From Rhizobium sp. FKL33 (GTDB lineage: Bacteria; Pseudomonadota; Alphaproteobacteria; Rhizobiales; Rhizobiaceae), in NCBI RefSeq assembly GCF_005222915.1, contig NZ_STFX01000028.1:62001-126000 (forward strand): a DNA stretch of 64,000 nt. Reading direction: 5' to 3'. This document shows positions 35,937 through 45,556 of this stretch, in pieces. Under the pieces are notes generated by a model. That model did no database searches, was not told the origin of the DNA, and was given only the letters and a program-made list of their open reading frames with translations. Numbering within the stretch: the stretch's first letter is position 1; each line of letters starts with the position of its first letter. The position numbers and the translations under genes are program-made.

Positions 35937-36771
35937 GCGGCCAGCCGTCGGGAGGCTCCGCGACCACCGTCACCGTATCGCCCACGGATACGCGGCCCTC
36001 GGCGCGTGGCACGGCGTTCCAGCCGAACAGAACGCCCGCCACACGGCGATCGCCCGACATGCGAATGCGGCGCATGGCCGGCATCGGATCCGGGCCGCCA
36101 CGTTCGCCGGTCATCTGGTCCTGGGTGGTCATGATGCAGCGGGTGCAGGGTTTGACGAGATCGTAGCGGATGCCGGAGATCTCGATCGCCTGCCAATAAT
36201 CATCGGCGAAGGGCCTGTCGTCCTCGATGACAATATTGGGACGGAAGCGATCCATGCCGAAGGCGCCGCCGCCCAGACGTTCCGCCTCTTCGGCCAGCGC
36301 CTTCAGCGAGCCAGTCGTGGCGACGAGAATGGGATAGCCATCCGCAAACCCCGTCTCGACGCCCTCGCCCGCCCAGGCGGGATTGCAGGCGCGGTGGCTA
36401 AGCGCATCGGCATGCACCAGCCTGACGTCGCGACCCAGCCAGCGGCTGAGTTCAGCGTCAACCTCAGGCGAGGAGAGACTGGCGCTGAGCGGATCATCCC
36501 AGACTCGCACGTCGAGACGCCGCTCGGGATCGAAGGTCGCATGAATCGGAGTGGCTTCCCCTTGTTTCGTCAGGGTCAGAACACCGTTCTCCACGCGCGC
36601 AGTCACCTGCGCCAGCGCCTGCACCTCGCGTTGCGTCACAAGCGCGCCTTCGGGATCGCACACCATGTAGCGCCGATCGCCGGCGAGGCCCCAACCGGTC
36701 ACTTCGGCCACGCCGAGATCGATCGCACGAGCGCTTTTCAGCGGATAAACATGCAGGGACACGACCTTCAT
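35923..36771 (-). CDS. MOSC domain protein (YcbX/mARC-like molybdenum-cofactor enzyme)
   Basis: This 282-residue protein has an N-terminal MOSC_N beta barrel (VVSLHVYPLKSARAIDLGVAEV, GLAGDRRYMV) and a C-terminal MOSC domain. The latter has the conserved cysteine in KPCTRCIMTT, which in mARC and YcbX binds the molybdenum cofactor, and SGDRRVAGVLFGWNAVP. Such enzymes reduce N-hydroxylated compounds. The ferredoxin-like domain of YcbX is missing, so it would need a separate electron donor. It overlaps the HD-domain gene by 4 bp. Confidence 0.87.
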   Translation of the reverse strand: MKVVSLHVYPLKSARAIDLGVAEVTGWGLAGDRRYMVCDPEGALVTQREVQALAQVTARVENGVLTLTKQGEATPIHATFDPERRLDVRVWDDPLSASLSSPEVDAELSRWLGRDVRLVHADALSHRACNPAWAGEGVETGFADGYPILVATTGSLKALAEEAERLGGGAFGMDRFRPNIVIEDDRPFADDYWQAIEISGIRYDLVKPCTRCIMTTQDQMTGERGGPDPMPAMRRIRMSGDRRVAGVLFGWNAVPRAEGRVSVGDTVTVVAEPPDGWPLRTR

Positions 36772-37421
36772 GCGTTGATCTCCTCTAAAAACAGATCGCG
36801 GAACAGATGCAGTCGGCGATGGCGTTCGGCCGCCATCCGTCGACCCGTCTCGGTCTTGAAACCATCCGCAAGGGTGAAAAGCTTGGCGGGGAAATGATCG
36901 AGCGCGAAAGTCTTGTCATCCAGCGCCCGATGCTCGGCGCGGGGATCAGCGGACTCGTACAATTGCGAACCCATGCGACCGCCGATGTAGAAAAGTCTGG
37001 CGACGCCCACCATGCCGATGGCGTCGAGCCGGTCTGCATCCTGCAATATTTTCGCCTCAAGCGTCTCCGGCTCAATCGCCGCAGAAAAACTGTGCGCGGC
37101 GATGGCATGGGCGCAAGCGGCGATCCGCGCCTTGTCCCAGCCGAGTTCAGCGAGAATGCCGCTCGCCTTCTCCGCCGCGAGCCGAGAGGCCTGCGACCGG
37201 AGCGGAGAGTTCTTCTCGACGGACACGCAGTCATGCAGGAGCACGGCGGCCGCAAGCAGTTCGCCATCGCCGCCCTCCTCCGCATGAATGCGCATGGCGT
37301 TGGCGAAGACGCGGCCGATATGGGCGATGTCATGGGCGCCGTCGTCGCTCGCCACCGCATGCGGCAGAAGCGTGACGGCGAGCGCCTCGTGAGGCGCGAA
37401 GCGGGATGCGGTGTCTGTCAT
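36768..37421 (-). CDS. HD-domain metal-dependent phosphohydrolase
   Basis: This 217-residue HD-superfamily protein shows the ligand pattern H...HD...D: HDIAHIGRVFANAM, LLHDCVSVEKNSPL, and QDADRLDAIGMVGVAR. It resembles YedJ-type hydrolases; the substrate (a nucleotide or phosphoester) is unknown. It shares 1 bp with the DUF2339 stop (TGATG) and overlaps the MOSC start by 4 bp, so DUF2339, HD and MOSC genes are probably one transcript. Confidence 0.87.
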   Translation of the reverse strand: MTDTASRFAPHEALAVTLLPHAVASDDGAHDIAHIGRVFANAMRIHAEEGGDGELLAAAVLLHDCVSVEKNSPLRSQASRLAAEKASGILAELGWDKARIAACAHAIAAHSFSAAIEPETLEAKILQDADRLDAIGMVGVARLFYIGGRMGSQLYESADPRAEHRALDDKTFALDHFPAKLFTLADGFKTETGRRMAAERHRRLHLFRDLFLEEINA

Positions 37422-40207
37422 CAGGCGGTTCTATCCGTTTCGCCTCGATCTGCAACCGTTTCTGTTGCGGTAGGAGAAACACCGCCCGCAGGCTCTCCCG
37501 GAGTTTGCGGTCCGCCGAGAATGGTCTGATAGAAGCGGCCAATGCCGATCAGCACCACGCCGAGGCCGACGAAGGACAGGACGCGGAAAAGACCTTCGAG
37601 ATTGGCCATGTCGATCAGAAAGACTTTCAGCACCACCACCAGCATCAGGCCTGCCGAAGCGAGCCGTATGCTTTTCGCCCTGAAACGATAACCGATCGCC
37701 AGAAGCGCGGCGGCGAGCGCCAGCCAGACGGCGGAATAGGTGTAAAGCTCGGGTTGCAGGAAGCCTTTCCAGTCGGAGATATCGGCGCCGTGATAGAGCC
37801 GCCGCACCGACAGCGTCACATAGCCGAACAAAAGCGCGGACCCGGTCAACGCAAGCGCCATGACATAATGCAGGGGCCGCCGCGCCCGGGCGTAATGCGC
37901 CGCCGCGCCATAAGCGAGCCCCGGCAGGAGATAGGCGAGAAAGAGCAGGTTGAAGAACGGGATAGTGCCGGTGGGCTCGCCGGTGAAATAGGGGTTGAGC
38001 CCGATGAAATGCGCCGAGAGAACCGAGAGCATCGACACATAGCCTACGGCCATGGAGCCCGTGCGGAAGACGATGCTAGGCTGGCGCAGATCGAGCGCCA
38101 TCAAGGTTGCAGACGCGCCGATGGTCAGGAGCGTGTAGATCGCCTGCTCCGATAGCGTGGGCACACCGCTGTCGAGCACGCCGCCATTCATGGCGTGACG
38201 CACGAGAACGCCGAGCGTCAGCAGCGTGAACAGGCTCGCCAGCGCTTCGAGCACGCTGCGCAGGCGAATGTCCTCGCTCCTGCGCATCATCCAGGCCGAG
38301 AGAATGAGCAGCAGCGCCGGGCCGCCGTAACCGATCAGCAGCGCGTTGAACACCGGCGTCTTGCCGAGCAGGCTCGCCCCGACGATGGTCGGCTGCCAGG
38401 CGATGCGGCTGGCGACGAAGATAGCCGAGGCCGCCATGGCCCAGGGCAGGATCGGCCAGGGCTTGAGGCGATAACCCAGCAAATAGGCAAAGCCGATGAT
38501 GGCCGCGCCCAGCGTCGTCGCCGCGCCCTCGGTCAACATCACCAAAGCGAAGAGCAGGGACGCCCAGGACGCCGCCGCCCAGATATCGCGATTGATATGA
38601 TAGCGGCCGGCTCCGATCGATCCCGAAAGACGCCAGGCGACCGCGAAATAGAGAATGGCCAGGAAAAGCCCATAAGCGCCATGCGACGGGTCAAAGGCGT
38701 AGTTGCCCAGGAAGAAGAAACTCAAACCCGCGAGCGCCAGCGGCGTGACTGCTGAAAGCCCGCTCCACACCACCGATCTCGGCAGGAGGCGCTCGCCCAG
38801 CCGCCAGTTTACCGCGCCGCCGAGCAGGACGAAGACCAGCCCGAGGCCAAAGGCGAGGCCAATCACGAGATTGGGCTCGAAGGGCGCGTAATAGCTTTCT
38901 CCCGCCGCGTCGATGGTCGTGGAGACGGCATTCTCCGCCATCGCGCGAATGCCGCCGAAGGCCGAAAGCGCGGCGAGAATGGCGGCATAGGCGCCGTATC
39001 GCCGCCCGGCGCCCAACAGTGCAAGGGCGATCACCAGGGCTGCGAAGACCCATTCGGCTCCGGCGATCCTGATGCCAGCTGACAAAACCGCCATGACATT
39101 GGCGAGGACGCCGAGAGAGGCGATCAGCACGGCCGCACCATGGCTGGGGAACAGATAAAGCTCCCACGGAGAGCGCGCCGACTTGACGGCAGGGGACGGA
39201 GGCGCCTTCGGTCCGGGCCAGACGAAGGCCATGCCGGCGATCATCACCAGCATGGCGAAAGCCGACGCAAAGACCGTTTCAGCCGGGAAGAACGCCGCAT
39301 GCCCCAGGGACCAGAGAGACAGGCCGGCATTGGCGAGCGCCGGCGAAACCCGCCAGTTCCGCATGCGCGAGGCGAGAGCGCTGGCGAGCCAGACGATCGA
39401 CAGGAAGCCGAACAGAAACCCTGGGCTCGGCGCGTCGCTGTCGACCATGAGCGGCGTCGCAAAGGAGGCCAGAAGACCAAGCCCCGCAAGGCCTTGTCCG
39501 TGAATGAGCGCAAGCGCGAGCGTGGCGAGCGACACCAGAGCCAGCAGGAAGAAGGCGAAGCCGGGTCCAACATAACCGTAAACGGCATGGGCGACGAAGA
39601 CGGCGCCAAGCAGGGTCAGCGATCCCGCCGCCGTCAGCACGCCGGGGATGAGAGCGTTCTGGAAGGCGCTTTGGACGAGCGGCGTCGTTCTGCGCCGCAC
39701 CCATTCGCCGGCCGCGACCAATGCCAGACCAAACAGCGCCGCGAGCGTCAGCCGCACGGCGGGGCTCAAGAGCCCCTGCTCGATCGAATATTTGACGGCG
39801 AAGACGCCAGCGAAGGCCAAAGCGATGCCGCCGACCCAAACCGACCAGCGGCCGGCCAGTCGGCTTTCCAGGCTCTCGCGGGCGGCGGCGGGAAGAGCGG
39901 GCTCGATCGGCTCAGGCGCGTCTTCCCGAGACTCGAGGCTTTCGGATGGCTGCGCCTGCGCAGACGCTGCATCTAGAGGATCGGCTTCTGCAACGTCGTC
40001 GACCGCTATGGAAGGTGGATCAGACGCCGTCGTCATTTCAGGAGCATCGGCTGCATCCTGCGCGGCTGAAGGCGTCGCCTGCTGAAGCCGCCCGATATCG
40101 TCCCGCAACGCTGCGATTTCCCGTTCGAATCTGCGGTTGAGATCCTTGATCCTGAACATCGCAAGAACTGCGATGAGCAAAGCGGCCAGAGCCATCAATT
40201 CCAACAT
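37421..40207 (-). CDS. DUF2339 family large integral membrane protein
   Basis: This 928-residue protein has an N-terminal membrane anchor, a short coiled coil (RRFEREIAALRDDIGRLQQ), an Ala/Pro/Glu-rich linker (about 50-120), and about 25 hydrophobic segments through to the C-terminus. The segment SLESRLAGRWSVWVGGIALAFAGVFAVKYSIEQGLL is typical of DUF2339. Function of the family is unknown; it may have a cell-envelope role. ATG at 40207 is preferred to the longer frame for its GGGGTGGA and hydrophobic N-terminus. First gene of a chain with HD and MOSC genes. Confidence 0.88.
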   Translation of the reverse strand: MLELMALAALLIAVLAMFRIKDLNRRFEREIAALRDDIGRLQQATPSAAQDAADAPEMTTASDPPSIAVDDVAEADPLDAASAQAQPSESLESREDAPEPIEPALPAAARESLESRLAGRWSVWVGGIALAFAGVFAVKYSIEQGLLSPAVRLTLAALFGLALVAAGEWVRRRTTPLVQSAFQNALIPGVLTAAGSLTLLGAVFVAHAVYGYVGPGFAFFLLALVSLATLALALIHGQGLAGLGLLASFATPLMVDSDAPSPGFLFGFLSIVWLASALASRMRNWRVSPALANAGLSLWSLGHAAFFPAETVFASAFAMLVMIAGMAFVWPGPKAPPSPAVKSARSPWELYLFPSHGAAVLIASLGVLANVMAVLSAGIRIAGAEWVFAALVIALALLGAGRRYGAYAAILAALSAFGGIRAMAENAVSTTIDAAGESYYAPFEPNLVIGLAFGLGLVFVLLGGAVNWRLGERLLPRSVVWSGLSAVTPLALAGLSFFFLGNYAFDPSHGAYGLFLAILYFAVAWRLSGSIGAGRYHINRDIWAAASWASLLFALVMLTEGAATTLGAAIIGFAYLLGYRLKPWPILPWAMAASAIFVASRIAWQPTIVGASLLGKTPVFNALLIGYGGPALLLILSAWMMRRSEDIRLRSVLEALASLFTLLTLGVLVRHAMNGGVLDSGVPTLSEQAIYTLLTIGASATLMALDLRQPSIVFRTGSMAVGYVSMLSVLSAHFIGLNPYFTGEPTGTIPFFNLLFLAYLLPGLAYGAAAHYARARRPLHYVMALALTGSALLFGYVTLSVRRLYHGADISDWKGFLQPELYTYSAVWLALAAALLAIGYRFRAKSIRLASAGLMLVVVLKVFLIDMANLEGLFRVLSFVGLGVVLIGIGRFYQTILGGPQTPGEPAGGVSPTATETVADRGETDRTA

Positions 40208-40344
40208 GCCTGTTCCACCCCGAAGCTGGCAAAGCGTCCATGCCTGTTCTAACGGTTGAAGACGCCGCTTTATGCGTTCCGATGTCACAGCGCCGTCATC
40301 GATCCGAGGATAATGCTGGCGCGGAATTCAACCGGAGAGAGACA

Positions 40345-42342
40345 ATGAACGAGATCATCGGTCAGGACAACATCCCCCCGTCGCAAACGCCCCAGGACAT
40401 CCGGGAAGCCCAGGAAGACTACGGCAGCAACTGTTCCGCCAATCCGACGATGGGCGACATCATTCATCGTCGCTTCTCCCGCCGCGGCTTTCTCGGCGGC
40501 TCGCTGGCTGTAGCGGCTATCGCGACGACCGTGAGCCCGCTGGCGCTCGGCGCGGCGTCGGAGGCGCAGGCTGCTTCCCCGAGCTTCGATTTCGACGAAG
40601 TCGAGGCCGGCGTCGACGAGACGCATCATGTCGCTCGCGGTTATGACGCCGATGTCCTGCTGCGCTGGGGCGACAAGCTGTTCGCCGACAGCCCCGACTT
40701 TGACCCGATGGCGCAGACCGCAGCCGCCCAGCTTCGCCAGTTCGGCTACAACAACGACTATGTCGGCTTCGTATCGCTCGACGGCTCCGCCGATCACGGT
40801 CTACTCGTGGTCAACCACGAATACACCAACGCCGAACTGATGTTCCCGAACTTCGCCAAGATCGGCAAAGAGATGGTCGACGGCAAGGAAGAAGACGCCG
40901 TGATCATGGGCGACTTCACCAAGGAGCTGGTGGACATCGAAATGGCCGCCCATGGCGGAACGGTGATCGAAATCCAGAAGGTCGCCGGCAAATGGCGGCC
41001 GGTGCTTGACGGAAAGTTCAACCGTCGCATCACCGCCATGACTGAAATGTCGATCTCCGGTCCGGCCGCCGGCCATGATCGCCTCAAGACCAAGGCAGAC
41101 CCGACCGGAACCCGCGTGTTCGGCACGATCAATAACTGCGCCGGCGGCGTCACCCCCTGGGGCACCTGGCTGATGGCCGAGGAGAACATCAACGGCTATT
41201 TCGGCGGCGAGATGCCGGAAAGCCATCCGGAGCACGCCGCCTTCAAGCGCTACGGCATTCCGGGCGACAATTACAAATGGCATGCTTTCTACGACCGTTT
41301 CGACGTCTCCAAGGAGCCGAACGAAGCCAACCGCTTCGGCTGGGTGGTGGAAGTCGATCCGATGGATCCGACCTCGACGCCGGTCAAGCACACCGCGCTC
41401 GGCCGCTTCAAGCATGAAGGCTGCGAATCCGTGGTGAACAAGGATGGCCGCGTCGTGGTCTATTGCGGCGACGACGAGCGCTTCGACTATGTCTACAAAT
41501 TCGTGACCGCCGGGAAGTTCAACCCGGACGACCGCGCCGCCAACATGAAGCTGCTCGACGAGGGCACGCTCCATGTCGCCAAGTTCCATGAAGACGGCGT
41601 GGTGGAATGGCTGCCGCTGATTCACGGCCAGGGCCCTCTCACCGAGGCGAACGGCTTTCGCTCGCAGGCCGACGTCGTCATCAATGCCCGCCTCGCCGGC
41701 GATGCGCTCGGCGCGACCAAGATGGATCGCCCTGAAGACGTGCAGCCCAATCCGAAGACCGGCAAGGTCTATTGCATGCTGACCAACAATTCCAAGCGCA
41801 AGGACGAGCAGGTCGACGCCGCCAATCCCCGCGGCAAGAACAAGTTCGGCCATATCATCGAGATCACCGAGACCGATGGCGATTTCGCCTCGACCAAGTC
41901 GACCTGGGAAGTGCTGCTGAAATGCGGCGATCCCTCGGTGGCGGATGTCGGCGCTTCCTTCTCCACCGCCACGACGGCGAATGGCTGGTTCGGCATGCCC
42001 GACAATTGCGCCATCGACGTCGACGGCCGTCTCTGGGTCGCGACCGACGGCAACAACAAGAAAGACACCGGCCGCACCGACGGCGTCTGGGCGGTGGAGA
42101 CCGAAGGCGCGATGCGCGGCACGTCAAAACTGTTCTTCCGCGTGCCGGTGGGCGCGGAAATGTGCGGCCCCTGCTTCAACCCGACGTCGGACACGTTCTT
42201 CGTCGCCGTCCAGCATCCCGGCGACGCCGGCCTTCCGACTTTTGAGACGCCCGCGACGCGCTGGCCTGACTTCAAGGACGGCATACCCCCGCGTCCGTCG
42301 GTGGTGGCCATCACCAAGCAGGGCGGCGGCAAGATCGCCTGA
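40345..42342 (+). CDS. phoX: PhoX-family alkaline phosphatase (DUF839), Tat-exported
   Basis: This 665-residue protein has a twin-arginine signal: RRFSRRGFLGG then a hydrophobic stretch, with likely cleavage near SEAQA. Family segments include GYDADVLLRWGD, LDGSADHGLLVVNHEYTN, NNCAGGVTPWGTWLMAEENINGYF, KHEGCESVV, RPEDVQPNPKTGKVYCMLTNNS and FGMPDNCAIDVDGRLW. PhoX is a calcium/iron-dependent periplasmic phosphatase that releases phosphate from organic esters under phosphate starvation. I see no clear Pho box. GGAGAG stands just before ATG 40345. It is isolated between divergent DUF2339 and convergent recO. Confidence 0.9.
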   Translation: MNEIIGQDNIPPSQTPQDIREAQEDYGSNCSANPTMGDIIHRRFSRRGFLGGSLAVAAIATTVSPLALGAASEAQAASPSFDFDEVEAGVDETHHVARGYDADVLLRWGDKLFADSPDFDPMAQTAAAQLRQFGYNNDYVGFVSLDGSADHGLLVVNHEYTNAELMFPNFAKIGKEMVDGKEEDAVIMGDFTKELVDIEMAAHGGTVIEIQKVAGKWRPVLDGKFNRRITAMTEMSISGPAAGHDRLKTKADPTGTRVFGTINNCAGGVTPWGTWLMAEENINGYFGGEMPESHPEHAAFKRYGIPGDNYKWHAFYDRFDVSKEPNEANRFGWVVEVDPMDPTSTPVKHTALGRFKHEGCESVVNKDGRVVVYCGDDERFDYVYKFVTAGKFNPDDRAANMKLLDEGTLHVAKFHEDGVVEWLPLIHGQGPLTEANGFRSQADVVINARLAGDALGATKMDRPEDVQPNPKTGKVYCMLTNNSKRKDEQVDAANPRGKNKFGHIIEITETDGDFASTKSTWEVLLKCGDPSVADVGASFSTATTANGWFGMPDNCAIDVDGRLWVATDGNNKKDTGRTDGVWAVETEGAMRGTSKLFFRVPVGAEMCGPCFNPTSDTFFVAVQHPGDAGLPTFETPATRWPDFKDGIPPRPSVVAITKQGGGKIA

Positions 42343-42357
42343 CCTCTGACACATGGG

Positions 42358-42379
42358 GCGCCGCCTTCCGGGGCGGCGT
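42358..42379. terminator. Terminator-like hairpin between phoX and recO
   Basis: GCGCCGCC (42358-42365) pairs with GGCGGCGT (42372-42379) around the loop TTCCGG, between the convergent phoX and recO ends. It is GC-rich with no long U-run on either strand; it may act in both directions. Confidence 0.5.
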
Positions 42380-43125
42380 CATTGCTCCTGAAGAACCCGC
42401 GGCAGCTTGGCGAGCACCGACTGCACGAAACCGTCACGCGCCGAAACCGGCTCCAATCCACGCGGCTCGTAGACATGGCGATGCAGGAAAAACTGCGTCA
42501 TGCGGAAGGCTTCTATCAGCCCATCTTGATCCGCCGCACGCTTCGACTGCGCCTTGAGAAATTCCGGCAGGCGAAACAGCCGGTCGGCATAAGGCAGGCC
42601 AGCGTCGCGGCAGACGGCGCGTCCCGATTTCGGGGAGACATAATCGAGTTCGTCGCGCGAGCCGGTGGCGGCGCATTGAGCCAGATCCAGACCGAAACCA
42701 AGATCCTCGAGCACCGCGAGTTCGAAGCGGACATAGAGTTCGCCGGCTTCAGCCGCCGCGCCGAGATGATCGAGCGTGATGTTGAGCATGTCATAGAGAT
42801 GTGGATGAGGATCGCGCTCCGGCAGAAGCCGCAACAGCGCTCCGATCGCCTGTACGCCATTGAGGCTGATCGCGTCCTCCATCAGCTGCGCGGCGCGGAA
42901 GTTCATCGGCTCCATCGAGAAATGGCCGAGATGCTCTTCGAGCCGCGCCCGCCAGGTGGCTTCCACGAGATTGCCGGGCTGCAGCAGCGGCTGCATGCTG
43001 CGCGAGCGGCCATTGCGCAAGACGCCGAGATGGCGGCCGCGCGTCTTCGTCATCACCTCGGCAATGACGGAGCCTTCGCCGTGACGCTTGACGCCGAGGA
43101 TGACGGCTTCATCCGTCCATTGCAT
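42379..43125 (-). CDS. recO: DNA repair protein RecO
   Basis: This 248-residue protein helps load RecA at gaps with RecR/RecF. It begins [42 protein letters not shown], the OB-fold region, followed by a helical domain with a few cysteines (QCAATG, AVCRDAG) that could bind zinc as in some RecO. ATG at 43125 gives the standard start; the frame upstream lies inside tag. It overlaps the end of tag by 17 bp. Confidence 0.94.
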   Translation of the reverse strand: MQWTDEAVILGVKRHGEGSVIAEVMTKTRGRHLGVLRNGRSRSMQPLLQPGNLVEATWRARLEEHLGHFSMEPMNFRAAQLMEDAISLNGVQAIGALLRLLPERDPHPHLYDMLNITLDHLGAAAEAGELYVRFELAVLEDLGFGLDLAQCAATGSRDELDYVSPKSGRAVCRDAGLPYADRLFRLPEFLKAQSKRAADQDGLIEAFRMTQFFLHRHVYEPRGLEPVSARDGFVQSVLAKLPRVLQEQ

Positions 43126-43741
43126 GAAGCGACCGTTTCTCTTCCGCGGCGGCGCGGCGCCAGCATCCGTCCATGTGATCATTGACCAGGCCCATGGCCT
43201 GCATGAAGGCGTAGATGGTGGTGGGGCCGACGAAACTCCAGCCGCGCTTCTTCAAATCCTTGGACAGGCGGACCGAGGTCGGCGACGTCGGATTGGCGCG
43301 GGCCCATTCCAGGGTCATCGTCGACGGGCGCTCGCTGTCGGGCGGAACGAAGCTCCAGAAATAGGCGGACAACGAGCCGAATTCGGCCTTGAGATCCAAT
43401 GCGCGGCGGGCGTTGTTGATGGCGGAGACGATCTTGCCGCGATGACGCACGATGCCGGCGTCCGCCAGCAGCCGTTCGATATCGGTCTCGCCGAAAGCGG
43501 CCACGATCTCGGGCTCAAAATTGGCGAAAGCGGCGCGGAAATTGTCGCGCTTGCGCAGGATCGTTAGCCAGGACAAGCCCGATTGAAAGCCTTCCAGACA
43601 GATTTTCTCGAACAGCCGCCGGTCATCGCGCACAGGATAACCCCATTCCTCGTCATGGTAGCGCATATAGTCGTCAAGGCCGCCGCACCAGCTGCAGCGA
43701 TGCCTGCCATCTTCGCCTTCGATCAGGCCCGCGCCCGCCAT
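43109..43741 (-). CDS. tag: DNA-3-methyladenine glycosylase I
   Basis: This 210-residue enzyme excises 3-methyladenine from alkylated DNA. The N-terminal zinc-site region [47 protein letters not shown] and the late VNDHMDGC give the four zinc ligands and the helix-hairpin-helix core of Tag. ATG at 43741 follows GGAGG with good spacing; the much longer open frame upstream crosses the start of the L,D-transpeptidase region and is not used. Linked by overlap to recO, giving a small DNA repair pair. Confidence 0.94.
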   Translation of the reverse strand: MAGAGLIEGEDGRHRCSWCGGLDDYMRYHDEEWGYPVRDDRRLFEKICLEGFQSGLSWLTILRKRDNFRAAFANFEPEIVAAFGETDIERLLADAGIVRHRGKIVSAINNARRALDLKAEFGSLSAYFWSFVPPDSERPSTMTLEWARANPTSPTSVRLSKDLKKRGWSFVGPTTIYAFMQAMGLVNDHMDGCWRRAAAEEKRSLHAMDG

Positions 43742-43927
43742 TTTCGCCTCCGAATCCGCTTTTTCCGCCTGTTTAGCATTGCCTAACCATGTTTCAAAAC
43801 CCGGCGCTAACCCTGACAAAAACTTTCCAGCCTCGTTCGAATTGGAATGAATGGACATTAACCATTCGCTTGCCCGCCGCGCGGATGGTGAATTTCCATA
43901 AGTCAAACCTTTCCGCGAGTCGCGTTC

Positions 43928-44677
43928 ATGACCAGATCGAGATTGCTTCTGACATTCCTGCTTTCCCTGGCGTCCTCCACGGTGATCGCCGATGAGCGCT
44001 ACAAGGTGGTGCGCCCCGTCATCATCGAATCCGGCATCGCCGGGCAATGGATGATGCAGCTCGGCGGCCCGGTGCGCGGACAGGTGGTGCGGCGCGTCGA
44101 GCAAGGCCAGCCGCTACGGATGGTCCAGCCGCGCCGGCTCCAGCGCCAGATCGCCGTAGAGCCGCAGGCGCAGGTTCAGCAGGCGGCCTATCGTCCGGAG
44201 CGTCCGGCGCTCAACGCGATCGAGCCGCAATTCCTGCCGCAGACAGTCGCTTACGAGACCGAGCACAAGCCGGGCACGATCATTATCGACACCAACAACC
44301 GCTTTCTCTACCTCGTCATGGGCGATGGCCAGGCGCGTCGCTATGGCGTCGGCGTCGGCAAGCCCGGCTTCGAATGGGCGGGCGAGCACAAGATCACCCG
44401 CAAGGCGGAATGGCCGGAATGGCATCCGCCGAAGGAAATGATCCAACGCGAAGCGGCGAAGGGCCATTACCTGCCGGCGCGCATGGATGGCGGCGAGGCC
44501 AATCCGCTCGGCGCCCGCGCCATGTATCTGGGCTCGACCCTTTATCGCATCCACGGCACCAATGCGCCTTGGACGATCGGCTATGCCGTGTCCTCCGGCT
44601 GCATCCGCATGCGCAATGAGGATGTGGTCGATCTCTATGAACGGGTGAAGGTCGGAACCCGCGTCATCGTCCTGTGA
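43928..44677 (+). CDS. L,D-transpeptidase (YkuD/ErfK family), first of two
   Basis: This 249-residue secreted enzyme has a signal peptide ending near VIADE, a Gln/Arg-rich linker (about 50-105), and a YkuD domain from about 115 with the active-site motif HGTNAPWTIG...SSGCIRM, where the cysteine is the nucleophile and the histidine its partner. Such enzymes form 3-3 cross-links in peptidoglycan or attach lipoproteins or outer-membrane proteins to it. The region before it (43742-43927) is AT-richer and probably holds the promoter. Its paralogue follows after 119 bp. Confidence 0.92.
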   Translation: MTRSRLLLTFLLSLASSTVIADERYKVVRPVIIESGIAGQWMMQLGGPVRGQVVRRVEQGQPLRMVQPRRLQRQIAVEPQAQVQQAAYRPERPALNAIEPQFLPQTVAYETEHKPGTIIIDTNNRFLYLVMGDGQARRYGVGVGKPGFEWAGEHKITRKAEWPEWHPPKEMIQREAAKGHYLPARMDGGEANPLGARAMYLGSTLYRIHGTNAPWTIGYAVSSGCIRMRNEDVVDLYERVKVGTRVIVL

Positions 44678-44796
44678 GCCAACGCCTCTCACGGCATCGT
44701 GAAGCCGCTGTCGATCGACGATGGCGGCTGAAGCGCTTGAATTTGCCGCGACAACAGGTAGTTTCTTAACAAATCCTAAACTTCGGGGGAGTTTTC

Positions 44797-45501
44797 ATGA
44801 ACGTCCGAACCTTTACCGCCGCCGCCATGGGCGTTGCAATGTCCGTATTGCTGGCCGCCGGCGCAGCGCAGGCCTTCACACTGTCGCAGAGTTCGACGCC
44901 CTCGCGGACTACAGGCGATGTGCAGCTTGTCGCCGTGCAGAAGCAGCCGGCGCAGAAATTCCAGCGCCGCGTCGTCAAGCTCGACACCACTGAGAAGCCG
45001 GGCACCATCATCATCGACACCAACAACAAGTTCCTCTACCTCGTCGAAGGCAAAGGCAAGGCGACGCGCTACGGCATCGGCGTCGGCCGCGAAGGTTTCG
45101 GTTGGTCGGGTGTGGTGAAGGTGCAGCGCAAGGCGGAATGGCCGCGCTGGGTGCCGCCGAAGGAAATGATCGCCCGCGAACGCAAGAAGGGCCATATCCT
45201 CCCCGAATATCAGGAAGGCGGCATCGACAATCCGCTCGGCGCCCGCGCCCTTTATCTTTACAAGGGCAAGTCCGACACCGGCTTCCGAATCCACGGCACC
45301 AACCAGCCCTGGACGATCGGGCTGAATATGTCCTCGGGCTGCATCCGCATGATGAACAAGGATGTCGAACATCTCTATTCACGCACGCCCGTCGGCACCA
45401 AAGTGATCGTCGTTGGACCGGGCAACCGTCAGGGCAAGGTGCAGTTCGCCGACAAGGGCGTCGATCATTTCCGCCAGCTCTTCGCCGCTTTCGGCGGCTG
45501 A
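44797..45501 (+). CDS. L,D-transpeptidase (YkuD/ErfK family), second of two
   Basis: This 234-residue secreted YkuD enzyme has a signal peptide ending AAQAF. The domain from about 65 runs closely parallel to the upstream paralogue (KPGTIIIDTNNKFLYLV, RKAEWPRWVPPKEMI, NPLGARALYL, HGTNQPWTIG, SSGCIRMMN). The catalytic Cys, His and Arg are kept. It differs in its linker and in a 20-residue C-terminal extension. The tandem pair looks like a gene duplication. A strong terminator follows. Confidence 0.92.
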   Translation: MNVRTFTAAAMGVAMSVLLAAGAAQAFTLSQSSTPSRTTGDVQLVAVQKQPAQKFQRRVVKLDTTEKPGTIIIDTNNKFLYLVEGKGKATRYGIGVGREGFGWSGVVKVQRKAEWPRWVPPKEMIARERKKGHILPEYQEGGIDNPLGARALYLYKGKSDTGFRIHGTNQPWTIGLNMSSGCIRMMNKDVEHLYSRTPVGTKVIVVGPGNRQGKVQFADKGVDHFRQLFAAFGG

Positions 45502-45521
45502 GTTTATTTGAGAGACAATTG

Positions 45522-45556
45522 AACCCGTCGCGCTCAGCCGAGCGCGACGGGTTTTT
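45522..45556. terminator. Strong bidirectional terminator between L,D-transpeptidase and glcF
   Basis: A 14-bp perfect stem, AACCCGTCGCGCTC (45522-45535) with GAGCGCGACGGGTT (45540-45553), and loop AGCC, is followed by TTTCTC. It serves the upstream L,D-transpeptidase and overlaps the glcF stop, so it can also end the minus-strand glc transcript. Confidence 0.85.
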
